A DNA stretch of 31,067 nucleotides, taken from positions 1 through 31,067 of the forward strand of contig CALWYM010000047.1 in the NCBI GenBank assembly GCA_944385775.1, read 5' to 3'. Shown here piece by piece: positions 1 through 8,826 of the stretch. The notes beneath the pieces were generated by a model, which had not been told where the DNA came from, ran no database searches, and saw nothing but the letters and a program-made list of their open reading frames with translations. Within the stretch, counting starts at the first letter, position 1; the number at the start of each line of letters is the position of its first letter. The position numbers were made by a program, and so were the translations under genes. Source of the stretch: an uncultured Oscillospiraceae bacterium (GTDB taxonomy: Bacteria > Bacillota > Clostridia > Oscillospirales > Oscillospiraceae).

Positions 1-948
1 ATCATGACCGTCAGGAGTTTTATAAACACCTATCTTCTGCTTACGGCACTCGTCTGTTGCATAGGAACACCTGGGTGCAAAAGGACAACCTTCAGGAAGG
101 TTTGTAGGATCTGGTGGAAGTCCATCAATCGGGTGCAGCCACTCCTCATCAACGTTCATATTGGGAATTGCGGCAAAAAGACCAATTGTATATGGATGAG
201 AAGGATGATCAAATATCTGCTCCTTTGTACCATATTCAATTATTGATCCTGCATACATAACCGCAACTTCATCGCAATGAGTCGCAACAATACCCATATC
301 ATGGGTAATAAGTATCATCGACGTACCAAGCTGTTCACGAAGCTCACCTATGAGCTTAAGAACCTGCGCCTGAATTGTAACGTCAAGTGCGGTAGTAGGC
401 TCATCAGCCAAAAGCAGCTCAGGATTGCATGCAAGAGCTATTGCAATGACGACACGCTGCTTCATTCCGCCGGAGAACTGATGTGGATATTCTGGATATC
501 TTTCCTTCGGAATACCAACCATCTCAAGCATTTCCTCAGCATGGCGCTTATGATCTTCCCTCGATCCTTCAGAGTGAAGGGATACAACTTCTGTTATCTG
601 ATCGCCGACAGTCATAACAGGGTTAAGAGCTGTCATTGGATCCTGGAAAATCATAGAAATCTTTTTGCCACGAATCTCTCGCATCTGATGCTCACTAAGA
701 CCCAAAAGGTCAACACCATCGACACTAATCTTTCCACTTACTATCCTTGCACCTACGTCTGGCAAAATACGAAGTATTGACTTTGCAACAGTTGTCTTTC
801 CTGCACCGGTCTCACCAACGAGACCTAGGGTCTTGCCCTTTTCAAGCTTTAGACTAACGCCGTTAACGGCTTTGGTAACAGACTCCTTGTTGAAGTACTC
901 TACATAAAGGTCATCAATCTCAAGAAAGGGAACTTTTTTCTCTTCCAT
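1..948 (-). CDS. Oligopeptide/dipeptide-type ABC transporter ATP-binding protein (DppD/OppD family), 3' end cut by window
   Basis: This is one of the two ATPases that power an Opp/Dpp-type importer. I translated it by hand: ATG at 948 behind GAAAGGAG, then 316 codons running off the left edge. Walker A GETGAGKTT lies near residues 45-53, the Q-loop FQDPMTALNP follows, then the signature FSGGMKQR, Walker B LLLADEP and the switch HD in ITHDMG. The C-terminal CPFAPRC...C motif typical of DppD/OppD is visible near the break, so only the last residues are missing. It lies 17 bp after the DppC-like permease in the same operon. A second ATPase (DppF/OppF) would be expected beyond the edge. The family is normally annotated as peptide transport, but its position after xylA-xylB makes a xylo-oligosaccharide substrate more likely (inference). 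Confidence 0.93.
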   Translation of the reverse strand, partial: MEEKKVPFLEIDDLYVEYFNKESVTKAVNGVSLKLEKGKTLGLVGETGAGKTTVAKSILRILPDVGARIVSGKISVDGVDLLGLSEHQMREIRGKKISMIFQDPMTALNPVMTVGDQITEVVSLHSEGSREDHKRHAEEMLEMVGIPKERYPEYPHQFSGGMKQRVVIAIALACNPELLLADEPTTALDVTIQAQVLKLIGELREQLGTSMILITHDMGIVATHCDEVAVMYAGSIIEYGTKEQIFDHPSHPYTIGLFAAIPNMNVDEEWLHPIDGLPPDPTNLPEGCPFAPRCSYATDECRKQKIGVYKTPDGHD

Positions 949-965
949 AATAACACGCTCCTTTC

Positions 966-1856
966 TTATCGTTTAAGCTTCGGGTCAAGTGCATCACGAA
1001 GACCATCGCCGAAGAGGTTAAGTGAAAGAACAGTAAGAGCAATTGCAATACCCGGGAAAAGAATCATATGAGGATACTCTCTGATATAAACACGAGCGTC
1101 TGAGAGCATTGCACCCCATTCAGGAGCCGGCGGCTGAACGCCAAGTCCAATAAAGCTCAAGCTAGAAGCTGTCATTATACGTGACGCAATACCCATGGAT
1201 GCCTGAACAATCATCGGTGAGAATGAATTCGGGAGAATGTGCTGTGTAATAATTCTTGTTTTCGAGCAGTTAATAGCCTGAGCAGCCTCAACATACTCAT
1301 TACCACGAACCTTCAAAATCTGTCCACGAAGCATACGAGCTTCACCAGGAATTCCGTTAATGGAAAGGGCCAGAATAGTATTAATATAGCCTGAACCAAG
1401 TACTGCTGACAAAACAATTGTAAGAAGCATTCCAGGAAGTGACTGAATAATATCAAGAGCTCGCATGATAATATTATCAACCCAGTCACCAAAATATCCC
1501 GCAATAGAACCCAATATAGTACCTAAAACAAGGGAAACCATAAGACTAAAAATACCCATTGTTATAGAATATCTTCCGCCATACAAAACACGGGATAAAA
1601 TATCACGTCCAAGGTTATCCGTGCCAAATAAATGTTCAGCATTCGGTGTCTGACTTTTATTTCTCAAATCAATAGCCTGGTAATCATATGGGGCAATAAT
1701 CGGAGCCATAAGGCAAATAACAAGCAAGACTACAAAAAGAATAATACCAAATGTCGCAAGCTTATTATAACTAAGCTGCTTTACAACACGACGAAATTCC
1801 GTGTCCTTTTTTATTTTTTCGGGATTCTTCGCCCTTTCGTATACAGTATCAGCCAT
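966..1856 (-). CDS. Opp/Dpp-type ABC transporter permease (DppC family)
   Basis: This is the second membrane subunit of the Opp/Dpp-like importer, 296 residues long, the usual DppC size. The cytoplasmic N-terminus has the OppC-type N-terminal segment (FRRVVKQLSYNKLATFG), followed by a first helix near residues 35-55. The LFGTDNLGRDILSRVLYGGR block typical of DppC and OppC follows. The EAA coupling loop that contacts the ATPase is clear (YVEAAQAINCSKTRI...HILPN). The C-terminus ends in the usual FGDGLRDALDPKLK. It starts 5 bp after the stop of the DppB-like gene and ends 17 bp before the ATPase, so the three are co-transcribed. The product is an inner membrane protein. Family assignment is secure; the substrate is not readable from the sequence. 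Confidence 0.94.
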   Translation of the reverse strand: MADTVYERAKNPEKIKKDTEFRRVVKQLSYNKLATFGIILFVVLLVICLMAPIIAPYDYQAIDLRNKSQTPNAEHLFGTDNLGRDILSRVLYGGRYSITMGIFSLMVSLVLGTILGSIAGYFGDWVDNIIMRALDIIQSLPGMLLTIVLSAVLGSGYINTILALSINGIPGEARMLRGQILKVRGNEYVEAAQAINCSKTRIITQHILPNSFSPMIVQASMGIASRIMTASSLSFIGLGVQPPAPEWGAMLSDARVYIREYPHMILFPGIAIALTVLSLNLFGDGLRDALDPKLKR

Positions 1857-1861
1857 TCCTG

Positions 1862-2806
1862 TTACCTCCTTTTCTTTTTGGTATACTGCGCTTTAATTCT
1901 TGGATCAACGGCAGCATAGAGTATATCAACAAGTACCATACCAAAGCTGAAGAAAGCGGCAATAAAGATTGAACCTGCCTGTACAACCGGGTAATCTCTG
2001 CTGTTTACTCCGTTTATAATGAATGAACCCATACCCGGTATAGAAAAAATAGTCTCGGTTATCATTGAACCTCCAACTATAAATCCAAACTGGGAACCTA
2101 TAAGAGTAATAATAGGTATCATCGCATTCTTAAGAGCATGCTTCATTATAACATCAAACTCACTAACGCCTTTGGATCTAGCAGTAATAATATAGTCAGA
2201 CCTTATAACCTCCAGCATACTGGAACGGGTCTGTCTGGCCTCTGTCGCAATACCTCCAACACATCCGGAAAGCGCCGGAAGAACATAATACTTAATTCCT
2301 CCGATACCCAAAGCAGGAAGCCAGCCAAGATTTACTGAGAATAAAAGTATTAAAAGTAATGCAAGCCAGAAGTTCGGTATTGAAACGCCAACAAGGGCAA
2401 GCAACATACAAATATTATCTCCTAGCCTGCCCTGCTTAATTGCCGCATATATTCCTAATGGAATACCAAACAGCGCAGAAAGCGCCATTGTGGCAAGCGA
2501 CAGCTTCATTGTTCTAGGAAGCCTATCTTTTATACTTGTCCATATGTCTTGGTTAGTTGAATATGATGTTCCAAAATCAAAGTGAATGTATGTATCACTC
2601 AAAAATCTTCCAAGTCTAACAAAATACGGATCGTTGAGCCCCATTGTCTCACGAAGTAATTCCACATCTTCAGGAGTAGCAGTACCACTCAAAAGAATTT
2701 CTGCCGGATCACCCGGTACCAGATACATAAGAGTAAATACAACTATTGTTACGGCAACAATAATTGGAATAAGAAGTAAAATTCGTTTAATAAAATATCT
2801 AAGCAT
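1862..2806 (-). CDS. Opp/Dpp-type ABC transporter permease (DppB family)
   Basis: This is the first membrane subunit of the importer, 314 residues long. It begins with the characteristic DppB start (MLRYFIKRILLLIPIIVAV) and the motif VPGDPAEIL. The EAA loop (YIITARSKGVSEFDVI...HALKNAMIPIITLIG) and the C-terminal block ETIFSIPGMGSF, typical of DppB, are both present. The ATG at 2806 follows an AGGAGATGA ribosome binding site. A 159-bp gap with a hairpin separates it from the binding-protein gene upstream, which may set a lower level for the membrane parts than for the binding protein. It pairs with the DppC-like gene 5 bp downstream. Confidence 0.94.
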   Translation of the reverse strand: MLRYFIKRILLLIPIIVAVTIVVFTLMYLVPGDPAEILLSGTATPEDVELLRETMGLNDPYFVRLGRFLSDTYIHFDFGTSYSTNQDIWTSIKDRLPRTMKLSLATMALSALFGIPLGIYAAIKQGRLGDNICMLLALVGVSIPNFWLALLLILLFSVNLGWLPALGIGGIKYYVLPALSGCVGGIATEARQTRSSMLEVIRSDYIITARSKGVSEFDVIMKHALKNAMIPIITLIGSQFGFIVGGSMITETIFSIPGMGSFIINGVNSRDYPVVQAGSIFIAAFFSFGMVLVDILYAAVDPRIKAQYTKKKRR

Positions 2807-2902
2807 GTATTCATCTCCTACCTGAACGCCACTAAAATAAAAAACTATCAGTGACTAAAATAATTACTGCCTACATTTTGCCAATAATCCCTCTTTATCT
2901 TA

Positions 2903-2931
2903 CCAGCAGATCCGTTAGACGAATCTGCTGG
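2903..2931 (-). other. Intercistronic RNA hairpin between binding-protein and permease genes
   Basis: CCAGCAGAT and ATCTGCTGG form a perfect 9-bp stem around an 11-nt loop, about 35 bp after the stop of the binding-protein gene. No run of U follows on the minus strand, so it is not a standard terminator. The likely role is stabilising the upstream mRNA end or partly attenuating readthrough into the permease genes, a common way to make more binding protein than permease (inference). Confidence 0.55.
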
Positions 2932-2965
2932 CATATGCGCTATTTTAAAATATGTACATTGCAGA

Positions 2966-4648
2966 TTATTGCTTTGCGTAAAGAGTATTAGCAAGATCAA
3001 GAGGACCCATGCAGTTATAAACTGTCTTAACAACCTCTATATTCTTGTTAACAACAGTTACAGAGTGACTCAGATAAAGACCACGAATGTATGCATTCTC
3101 CCAGACATAATCCTGAACAGCAGTAATATTTTCCTGAGTGTAGTTAGCATTCTTCCAGGTATCGTGAATCATTTCAGTAAGGACTTCGTCCTTTCTTGCC
3201 ATGCAGTCTCCCTTCGGATATGCATCACCGTCAAGGAACTGAGACCATACGTTTGCAATACCATTTCCGGAGCAGATAACAAACATATCGTAGTTATCTC
3301 CATCGTACCAAGAGGTTGCCCACAAAGCCGCATCAAGAGCCTTAAGTGTTATATTAATTCCAACAGCGGCACAATAACCCTGAATAACTTCTCCAAGGGT
3401 CTTATTAGTAGAGGAAACAAGGTACTCAAGTGCTTCGCCATTATAGTTAGACTTCTCAAGGCACTCCTTTGCATAGTCAATATCGTACGGGAAATAATCA
3501 CGATCATTCCATGAAGGATCGTAGTTAGGACAGGTTCTACCAAGGAAATCATGAGGAGCCTCGGCAAAGCCATACTGAACACCATCAATAATTCCCTGAA
3601 CGTCAATTGCATGGCAAATAGCACGACGAAGCCAAAGATCATTTGCAACTACAGGTCTATTCTGAGAACCAGTAAAGCAAAGGAAGAACTGCTCGTTAGA
3701 AGGAGCGGTGCAAGTGAAATAATTCTCGCTATCATCAACAAACTGCTGCGCAACGGCTGCATTAATACCAGGAATGGCATCAACGGTACCTGTCTGAAGG
3801 GCAATAACCATCTGGGAAGCCTCAGTAATATTGACGCAGTCAATGGTCTGAATAGTAGCATTGTAGTTCTCGTTTTCAGCTTCAGTACCAAATGCCCAAT
3901 AGTCGTCTCTTCTCTCAAGTGTTCCTGAAGCCTGGGGAGTAAAAGCAGTTACCTTATACGGAGATGTAGATACAACACTAGATGCAAATCCGTCAGCACT
4001 TGCCTCAAAAGCCTTCTGAGCGCAAACATAAGTAGAAATCATGATAATCTCAGGAATATCCACCATATCCATCTTCATAACCATCTGAAGAGTGTAATCA
4101 CCGGTCTGCGTAACTGACTCAATATTACCAAAGCAAGGCTTCTGGGGAGTTGCCATATAGGTCTCAATGAACCAAACTATATCAGCAGCAGTAATATGGT
4201 TTCCCTCAGAGTCAGTGATAAAATCCCAAATCTCCATATCCCAGGTCTTACCGTCTTCCTGGACGCTATAATCTTTGAGGCACTGTTTAATACGCTCTCC
4301 GCTTGGTGAAACATAAAGAAGTCTGTCATACAGCCATCTAATGTTATATCCGAACTGACCGGAAACAGCTCTAAATGGAGTCATTGAAGCAAAGCTTGCA
4401 ATACCGGTAGAAACATTCATATGAGGAAGAACTGCAGTCTCTACCGTGTCAGTATTGTCTACCTCACCAGTTGCCTCTGTGGAGCCTGTACCTGCCGGAG
4501 TACCGTCGTTGGGAGTATTATCCGGGGTATCGTTCGTGTTTTCGCCGGTTTCTTTTGGACCGCATGAAACTAACACTGCTGACGCAGATGTCGCGGCTAA
4601 TCCGATTCCTGCGTATTTAAGGAAATCACGCCTAGATAGATTGTTCAT
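2966..4648 (-). CDS. Extracellular solute-binding lipoprotein, family 5 (Opp/Dpp type), with twin-arginine signal
   Basis: This is the ligand-binding subunit of the importer, 560 residues, the usual size for family 5 binding proteins. The signal peptide carries a textbook twin-arginine motif, SRRDFLK (residues 5-11), then a short Ala-rich hydrophobic stretch and a lipobox ending at Cys29 (VLVSC). The mature protein should therefore be a Tat-exported lipoprotein held on the outer face of the membrane. A Thr/Gly/Glu/Asp-rich linker of about 50 residues follows, then the family 5 fold with the usual DGKTWDMEIWD-like strand near residue 130. The ATG at 4648 sits behind AGGAGG. It lies 109 bp downstream of xylB and upstream of dppBCD-like genes. 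Annotation pipelines would call it a peptide-binding protein; the neighbouring xylose genes and GH120 enzyme argue for xylo-oligosaccharides (inference). Confidence 0.9.
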   Translation of the reverse strand: MNNLSRRDFLKYAGIGLAATSASAVLVSCGPKETGENTNDTPDNTPNDGTPAGTGSTEATGEVDNTDTVETAVLPHMNVSTGIASFASMTPFRAVSGQFGYNIRWLYDRLLYVSPSGERIKQCLKDYSVQEDGKTWDMEIWDFITDSEGNHITAADIVWFIETYMATPQKPCFGNIESVTQTGDYTLQMVMKMDMVDIPEIIMISTYVCAQKAFEASADGFASSVVSTSPYKVTAFTPQASGTLERRDDYWAFGTEAENENYNATIQTIDCVNITEASQMVIALQTGTVDAIPGINAAVAQQFVDDSENYFTCTAPSNEQFFLCFTGSQNRPVVANDLWLRRAICHAIDVQGIIDGVQYGFAEAPHDFLGRTCPNYDPSWNDRDYFPYDIDYAKECLEKSNYNGEALEYLVSSTNKTLGEVIQGYCAAVGINITLKALDAALWATSWYDGDNYDMFVICSGNGIANVWSQFLDGDAYPKGDCMARKDEVLTEMIHDTWKNANYTQENITAVQDYVWENAYIRGLYLSHSVTVVNKNIEVVKTVYNCMGPLDLANTLYAKQ

Positions 4649-4673
4649 TTTTTCCTCCTAAAATTTAATTATT

Positions 4674-4694
4674 TATACTGAATGAATCAGTATA
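4674..4694. repeat. Inverted repeat upstream of the binding-protein gene
   Basis: TATACTGA and TCAGTATA form a perfect 8-bp inverted repeat with a 5-nt centre, 26 bp upstream of the binding-protein ATG in the xylB intergenic gap. It does not resemble the GTGC...GCAC operators of the locus and has no following T-tract. It could be a weak RNA hairpin or a site for another regulator; the sequence does not decide. Confidence 0.4.
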
Positions 4695-4757
4695 TTTACA
4701 CGTTTAAAACCTACATCGTATACAACAAATCTAAAAATCTAAATTTAACAAATAACC

Positions 4758-6287
4758 TTAATACTGAATATACGATAACTTTAAAAATGAATCTTTAAGC
4801 GCCGGATAAAGGGATTTGTAAATATTAAAAATTTCGGTATACTCATCAATATTTTCGCTTACAGGTTCCTGAATATCCTTAAACTTGACAACCGCACTGC
4901 AGGCTTCCGGAAGACTGGAATAAATTCCAGCTCCGACTGCTGCCATAAGAGCTGCGCCAAGAGCAGGTCCCTCCTTGTTAACAACAGTACTTATGTTACA
5001 CCTGTAGTTATCAGCGAGCATCTGTCTCCAGAGCTTACTCGTACCGCCGCCGCCCAAGGCGATCATCTGTTCGGGATGTACACCCAACTCAGCAAAAATA
5101 TCAAAACATTGCCTCTGAGAATAAACCACTCCTTCAAGGACCGCTCTAAGCAAATCAGCTTTTGTATGTATGCCTGACAGTCCAAAGAAAACTCCTCTTG
5201 CCTTTTCATCAAGAAGCGGGCTTCTCTCTCCCATTATATAGGGAAGATAAATAAGTTTATTGGCTCCTACGGGAACATTGGCAGCTATGGAATCAAGGTA
5301 TGCGTATACGTCAATTCCCTTTTTTGCAGCCTCCGCTGCTTCCTCGTCACAGAAAGTATTCTTAAACCACTTAAGACTCAACCCTGCGGCCAGCGTGCAG
5401 CTCATAAGAGCATATTCTCCAGGAACTGCCGAACAGAAAGTATGTATGCGACCCATAGGATCAACAAGAGGCTCCTTTGATGAGGCATAAACTACACCAG
5501 AAGTTCCAAGAGTCGTAAATGCAAGTCCCTCAGTAACTACTCCTGAACCAACAGCTGCCGAAGCATTATCGCCACAGCCACAAACAACAGCTGTTCCCAC
5601 TTTAAGTCCTGTCAGTTCTGCAGCTTTTGGTGTTATTTTTCCAACAACATCACAGCTGTTATAAACATTGGGTAAAAGACCTCTGTCAATCTTCAAAGCT
5701 GAGAGAATCTCATCGCTCCAATCTCTGGTCGTTATATCCAGAAGATTTGTCCCGGAAGCGTCGCCAGCATCAATCGCAAACTCGCCGGTAAGCATATACC
5801 TGACATAATCTTTGGGAAGCATCATCTTCTTACACCTAGCATAGTTCTCAGGTTCATTCTTCTTTACCCAAAGAATCTTGCCGGCTGTAAAACCTGTAAG
5901 GGCGGGATTTCCGCAAATTTCAATCAAGCGTTTCTTCCCTACCGCTTCCTCAATTTCCTTACACTCTTCGCCCGTTCTTCCATCACACCAAAGAATTGCA
6001 GGTCTTATTACATTACCATCCTGGTCAACCATAACAAGCCAATGCATTTGACCGGAGAATCCAACTCCAACTATATCATCGGCTGAAACTCCGCTTTTTT
6101 TAATGGTAGCAGAAATGGTACTTACCGCCGCATCCCACCAGTCTGAGGGGCGCTGCTCCGCCCAGCCGTTCCTTGGCTGCAAAAGCTCATAATCATAGCT
6201 TGCGTCAGCGATAAGTCTACCGCACTCGTCAAACATCGCAGTTTTAGTGCTGGATGTTCCCAAATCAACTCCCAGTACGTATCTCAT
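4758..6287 (-). CDS. xylB: Xylulokinase
   Basis: This enzyme phosphorylates D-xylulose to D-xylulose 5-phosphate with ATP, the second cytoplasmic step of xylose catabolism. It has 509 residues, the normal length for this FGGY-family sugar kinase. The N-terminal phosphate-binding loop is GVDLGTSSTK (residues 6-15). The sugar-contacting GQMH motif lies at 79-82, and ILWCDGRT follows near 98-105. The catalytic aspartate is probably Asp240 in CGDNASAAVG. The FGGY signature region with YLPYIMGERSP and the C-terminal ALGGGG...W block specific to xylulokinases are present. It starts 38 bp after xylA behind GAGGGGA, so it is translated from the xylA message. Xylulokinase is strongly preferred over glycerol or ribulose kinase because of these motifs and the adjacent xylA. 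Confidence 0.96.
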   Translation of the reverse strand: MRYVLGVDLGTSSTKTAMFDECGRLIADASYDYELLQPRNGWAEQRPSDWWDAAVSTISATIKKSGVSADDIVGVGFSGQMHWLVMVDQDGNVIRPAILWCDGRTGEECKEIEEAVGKKRLIEICGNPALTGFTAGKILWVKKNEPENYARCKKMMLPKDYVRYMLTGEFAIDAGDASGTNLLDITTRDWSDEILSALKIDRGLLPNVYNSCDVVGKITPKAAELTGLKVGTAVVCGCGDNASAAVGSGVVTEGLAFTTLGTSGVVYASSKEPLVDPMGRIHTFCSAVPGEYALMSCTLAAGLSLKWFKNTFCDEEAAEAAKKGIDVYAYLDSIAANVPVGANKLIYLPYIMGERSPLLDEKARGVFFGLSGIHTKADLLRAVLEGVVYSQRQCFDIFAELGVHPEQMIALGGGGTSKLWRQMLADNYRCNISTVVNKEGPALGAALMAAVGAGIYSSLPEACSAVVKFKDIQEPVSENIDEYTEIFNIYKSLYPALKDSFLKLSYIQY

Positions 6288-6325
6288 ACATGTCCCCTCA
6301 CAATCTGATGGAATAAAATTAAGTA

Positions 6326-7642
6326 TTACTCAAAAAGAATGCTGTTAACTATACTCTCAAGATATTCCTGTCTGCCGGAACCTGGGCTCTGAGGCTTCTT
6401 AAGCTGTGCAGCATACTCAGCAAGCTCTACAAGAGAAGTGGTGCCTTCTCTTACCTTCTTACCAATTCCAGACTCAAATCCGGAGTAACGCTCCTTAACG
6501 AAAGCATCAACTCTGCCATCCTCGATAATCTGTGCAGCCTTCTTAAGACCAAGGGCAAAGCTATCCATACCAAGAATATAACCGTAGAACATATCCTCAG
6601 GGGTGTTACTCGGGCGTCTGTTCTTTGCGTCAAAGTTAAATCCTCCGGTAATTCCGCCAGCCTTAAGCACTTCATACATGCACATGGTAGTATCATAAAT
6701 ATTAAACGGGAACTCATCTGTATCCCAGCCAAGGAGCATATCGCCCTGGTTAGCATCAATGGAACCAAGCATACCGTTAATAGCACTGATTCGAAGATCA
6801 TGCTGGAAGGTATGACCTGCAAGCGTTGCGTGGTTAGCCTCTATGTTAAGCTTAAAGTCCTTATCAAGACCGTACTGTCTGAGGAAACCTATCGCAGTAG
6901 CTGCGTCAAAGTCATACTGATGCTTCATAGGCTCCTTCGGCTTCGGCTCTATGTAGAAATCTCCGGTAAAGCCAATGCTTCTACCGTACTCAACAGCCAT
7001 TTTCATAAGAGAAGCAATGTTCTCCTGCTCAAATTTTACATCAGTGTTGAGAAGAGTCTCATAACCCTCTCTGCCGCCCCAGAATACATAGCCCCTACCA
7101 CCAAGCTTAACGGTAATATCAAGAGCCTTCTTTACCTGAGCCGCCGCAAAAGCGTATACATCGGGAGAGTTTGTGCTTCCGGCACCGTTCATATAGCGAG
7201 GATTACCAAACATATTTGCGGTACCCCACAGGCACTTAATATTTGTGCCCTTCATCTTTTCAAGGATATAATCGGACAGTTCATCAAGCCTTCTATTTGT
7301 CTCGTTAATATCATCAGCCTCAGGAACAAGGTCAATATCATGGAAGCAGAAATATTCAATTCCGAGCTTCTTCATAAATTCAAAACCAACATCAACCTTC
7401 GCCTTTGCGTGCTCCATCGTGCCAACAATCTGACCAAAGCTCTTGTCAGCGCTTCCGCTACCAAACATATCAACACCATTCGCGCCAAGATTATGCCACC
7501 ATGCCATTGCAAAAGGAAGGTGTTCCTTCATCTTCTTGCCCATCACAACTTCATCGGCATTATAGTACTTAAAGGCCATAGGATTTGTACTCTTCGGACC
7601 TTCATATTTTACCTGTTCTATACCTTTAAAAAAGTCGCTCAT
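6326..7642 (-). CDS. xylA: Xylose isomerase
   Basis: This enzyme interconverts D-xylose and D-xylulose using two divalent metals. At 438 residues it is the long class II form typical of Firmicutes and Bacteroidetes. The catalytic His101 and Asp104 sit in FCFHDIDLVPE. VFWGGREGYE lies at 186-195. Metal ligands are visible as Glu232 (IEPKPKEP), Glu268 and His271 (NIEANHATLAGH), Asp296 (SIDANQGD), the WDTDEFP block (306-312) and Asp339. The start at 7642 has AAGGAGG nine bases upstream. It is the first gene after a TTGACA-18-TATAGT promoter, with one operator just below the start of transcription and a second further up, so it should be repressed by the local LacI protein and heads the xylA-xylB-transporter operon. 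Confidence 0.97.
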   Translation of the reverse strand: MSDFFKGIEQVKYEGPKSTNPMAFKYYNADEVVMGKKMKEHLPFAMAWWHNLGANGVDMFGSGSADKSFGQIVGTMEHAKAKVDVGFEFMKKLGIEYFCFHDIDLVPEADDINETNRRLDELSDYILEKMKGTNIKCLWGTANMFGNPRYMNGAGSTNSPDVYAFAAAQVKKALDITVKLGGRGYVFWGGREGYETLLNTDVKFEQENIASLMKMAVEYGRSIGFTGDFYIEPKPKEPMKHQYDFDAATAIGFLRQYGLDKDFKLNIEANHATLAGHTFQHDLRISAINGMLGSIDANQGDMLLGWDTDEFPFNIYDTTMCMYEVLKAGGITGGFNFDAKNRRPSNTPEDMFYGYILGMDSFALGLKKAAQIIEDGRVDAFVKERYSGFESGIGKKVREGTTSLVELAEYAAQLKKPQSPGSGRQEYLESIVNSILFE

Positions 7643-7667
7643 AAATCAGAACCTCCTTGTAAGAATC

Positions 7668-7679
7668 GTGCTCGTGCAC
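7668..7679. promoter_or_regulatory. LacI-type operator A, inside the xylA leader
   Basis: The site reads GTGCTCGTGCAC, an almost perfect palindrome with a central CpG. It lies about 10-22 bases below the predicted transcription start of xylA and just upstream of the ribosome binding site, the right place to block RNA polymerase. Four near-identical copies occur elsewhere in the locus, all in intergenic DNA. The binding protein is inferred to be the LacI-family product at 12067-13098. Confidence 0.82.
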
Positions 7680-7696
7680 AAAATTTCTTTATGTTT

Positions 7697-7726
7697 ACTA
7701 TACTCTCATCTTCACTAAAATGTCAA
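7697..7726 (-). promoter_or_regulatory. Sigma-A promoter of xylA
   Basis: On the minus strand a perfect -35 box TTGACA (7721-7726) is followed after 18 bases by the -10 box TATAGT (7697-7702). Transcription should start near 7690, giving a leader of roughly 48 bases that contains operator A. Confidence 0.8.
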
Positions 7727-7832
7727 CATAAAACACTTTAAATTTGGTATTTTTGTCTATATGCACATTATTGAATATTTAATTTATTGCACATTGACGA
7801 TGAAATTAGCAGTTTATTCTTTTTGAGGTAAT

Positions 7833-7844
7833 TTGCTCGTGCAC
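7833..7844. promoter_or_regulatory. LacI-type operator B, upstream of the xylA promoter
   Basis: The site reads TTGCTCGTGCAC, matching operator A at ten consecutive positions. It lies 165 bp from operator A (centre to centre), about 107 bp above the -35 box and 35 bp after the transketolase stop. It could act as an auxiliary site for DNA looping or stop readthrough from the upstream operon. I see no clear terminator between 7643 and 7878. Confidence 0.75.
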
Positions 7845-7878
7845 TTTAAATTTCCCATTTAATTACACAATAAGACAA

Positions 7879-8826
7879 TTATTTCTTTTTTATTAAAGCC
7901 TCACGGATTTTTTCAATAATCCCCTCAGGAGACAGACCGTACTCCTCAAGAACAAGCGGTGCTTTGCCGCTCCTTCCAAACATGTCCTGTACGCCGCATT
8001 TAACAACAGGTACAGGGTAATTTTCCGATAAATACTCACTTACAGCAGATCCAAGCCCGCCAATAACACTGTGTTCCTCTGCAGTGACTATTGCACCGGT
8101 TTCACGGGCTGCCTTCAATGTAATTTCCCTATCCAGAGGTTTTATTGTGTGCATATCTATAACACGAACACTAATACCCTCTTTTGACATGGTCTCGGAA
8201 GCCTGAAGCGCCATCTGAACCATTAGTCCGGTTGCAATTACAGTGACATCAGAGCCTTGGCGAAGCTGCACACCTTTGTCAAGCTCAAATGTATATCCCT
8301 CTATTGAATCAGTTACAGTGTCAACCGCTAACCTTCCAAGTCTCAAATAGGCAGGACCTTCGTATTCCACCAATGCTCGAACAGCCTGACGCATTTCGTT
8401 TCCGTCACATGGGCAAATAACCTTCATGCCGGGAATAACTCTCATAAGCGCAAAATCCTCACAGCACTGATGAGTAGCACCGTCTTCTCCCACAGACAGT
8501 CCACCATGAGAACCGACTATTTTAACATTCAGATGAGGATATCCAACACTGTTTCGCACCTGCTCCCAGCTTCTCCCCGCAGAAAACATTGCAAAAGAAT
8601 TGGCAAATGGTTTTAACCCGCATGTTGCCATGCCTGCTGAAATGCCTATCATATTGTTCTCTGCGATTCCAATATCAAAAAACCTGTCAGGATAGGCTTT
8701 GGCAAAGCTGCCGGTCATTGTTGCGCCTGATAAATCCGCATCCAGCACAACAAGCTCAGGGTATTGCTCCGCTATATTCACAAGCTCCTGTCCGTACGCC
8801 GCTCTGGTCGCAATCTTCTCACCCAT
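7879..8826 (-). CDS. Transketolase, C-terminal subunit
   Basis: This is the second half of a split transketolase, 315 residues: a pyrimidine-binding domain (about 1-190) and the C-terminal transketolase domain (about 190-315). The glutamate that activates thiamine diphosphate is Glu56 in DIGIAENN. GEDGATHQ (113-120) and GSHGGLSVG match the family. It overlaps the N-terminal subunit gene by 8 bp, so the two are translationally coupled and should form one enzyme. That enzyme moves two-carbon units from xylulose 5-phosphate to aldose phosphates, the step directly after XylB. A 1-deoxyxylulose 5-phosphate synthase is ruled out by the split form, and a pyruvate dehydrogenase E1 is unlikely from the motifs. 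Confidence 0.93.
   Translation of the reverse strand: MGEKIATRAAYGQELVNIAEQYPELVVLDADLSGATMTGSFAKAYPDRFFDIGIAENNMIGISAGMATCGLKPFANSFAMFSAGRSWEQVRNSVGYPHLNVKIVGSHGGLSVGEDGATHQCCEDFALMRVIPGMKVICPCDGNEMRQAVRALVEYEGPAYLRLGRLAVDTVTDSIEGYTFELDKGVQLRQGSDVTVIATGLMVQMALQASETMSKEGISVRVIDMHTIKPLDREITLKAARETGAIVTAEEHSVIGGLGSAVSEYLSENYPVPVVKCGVQDMFGRSGKAPLVLEEYGLSPEGIIEKIREALIKKK

Noticed and set aside
277..780. Plus-strand reading frame at the left edge
   Set aside because: It is the reverse shadow of the DppD-like ATPase gene, which I translated across 1-948 with all ABC motifs intact.
6800..7741. Plus-strand reading frame of 313 codons opposite xylA
   Set aside because: It mirrors the conserved xylA coding frame, has a low-complexity basic translation and runs through the xylA promoter and operator.
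8819..8826. Possible frameshift splitting a single transketolase gene
   Set aside because: Both halves have complete domains, their own starts and the 8-bp overlap typical of genuine two-subunit transketolases.
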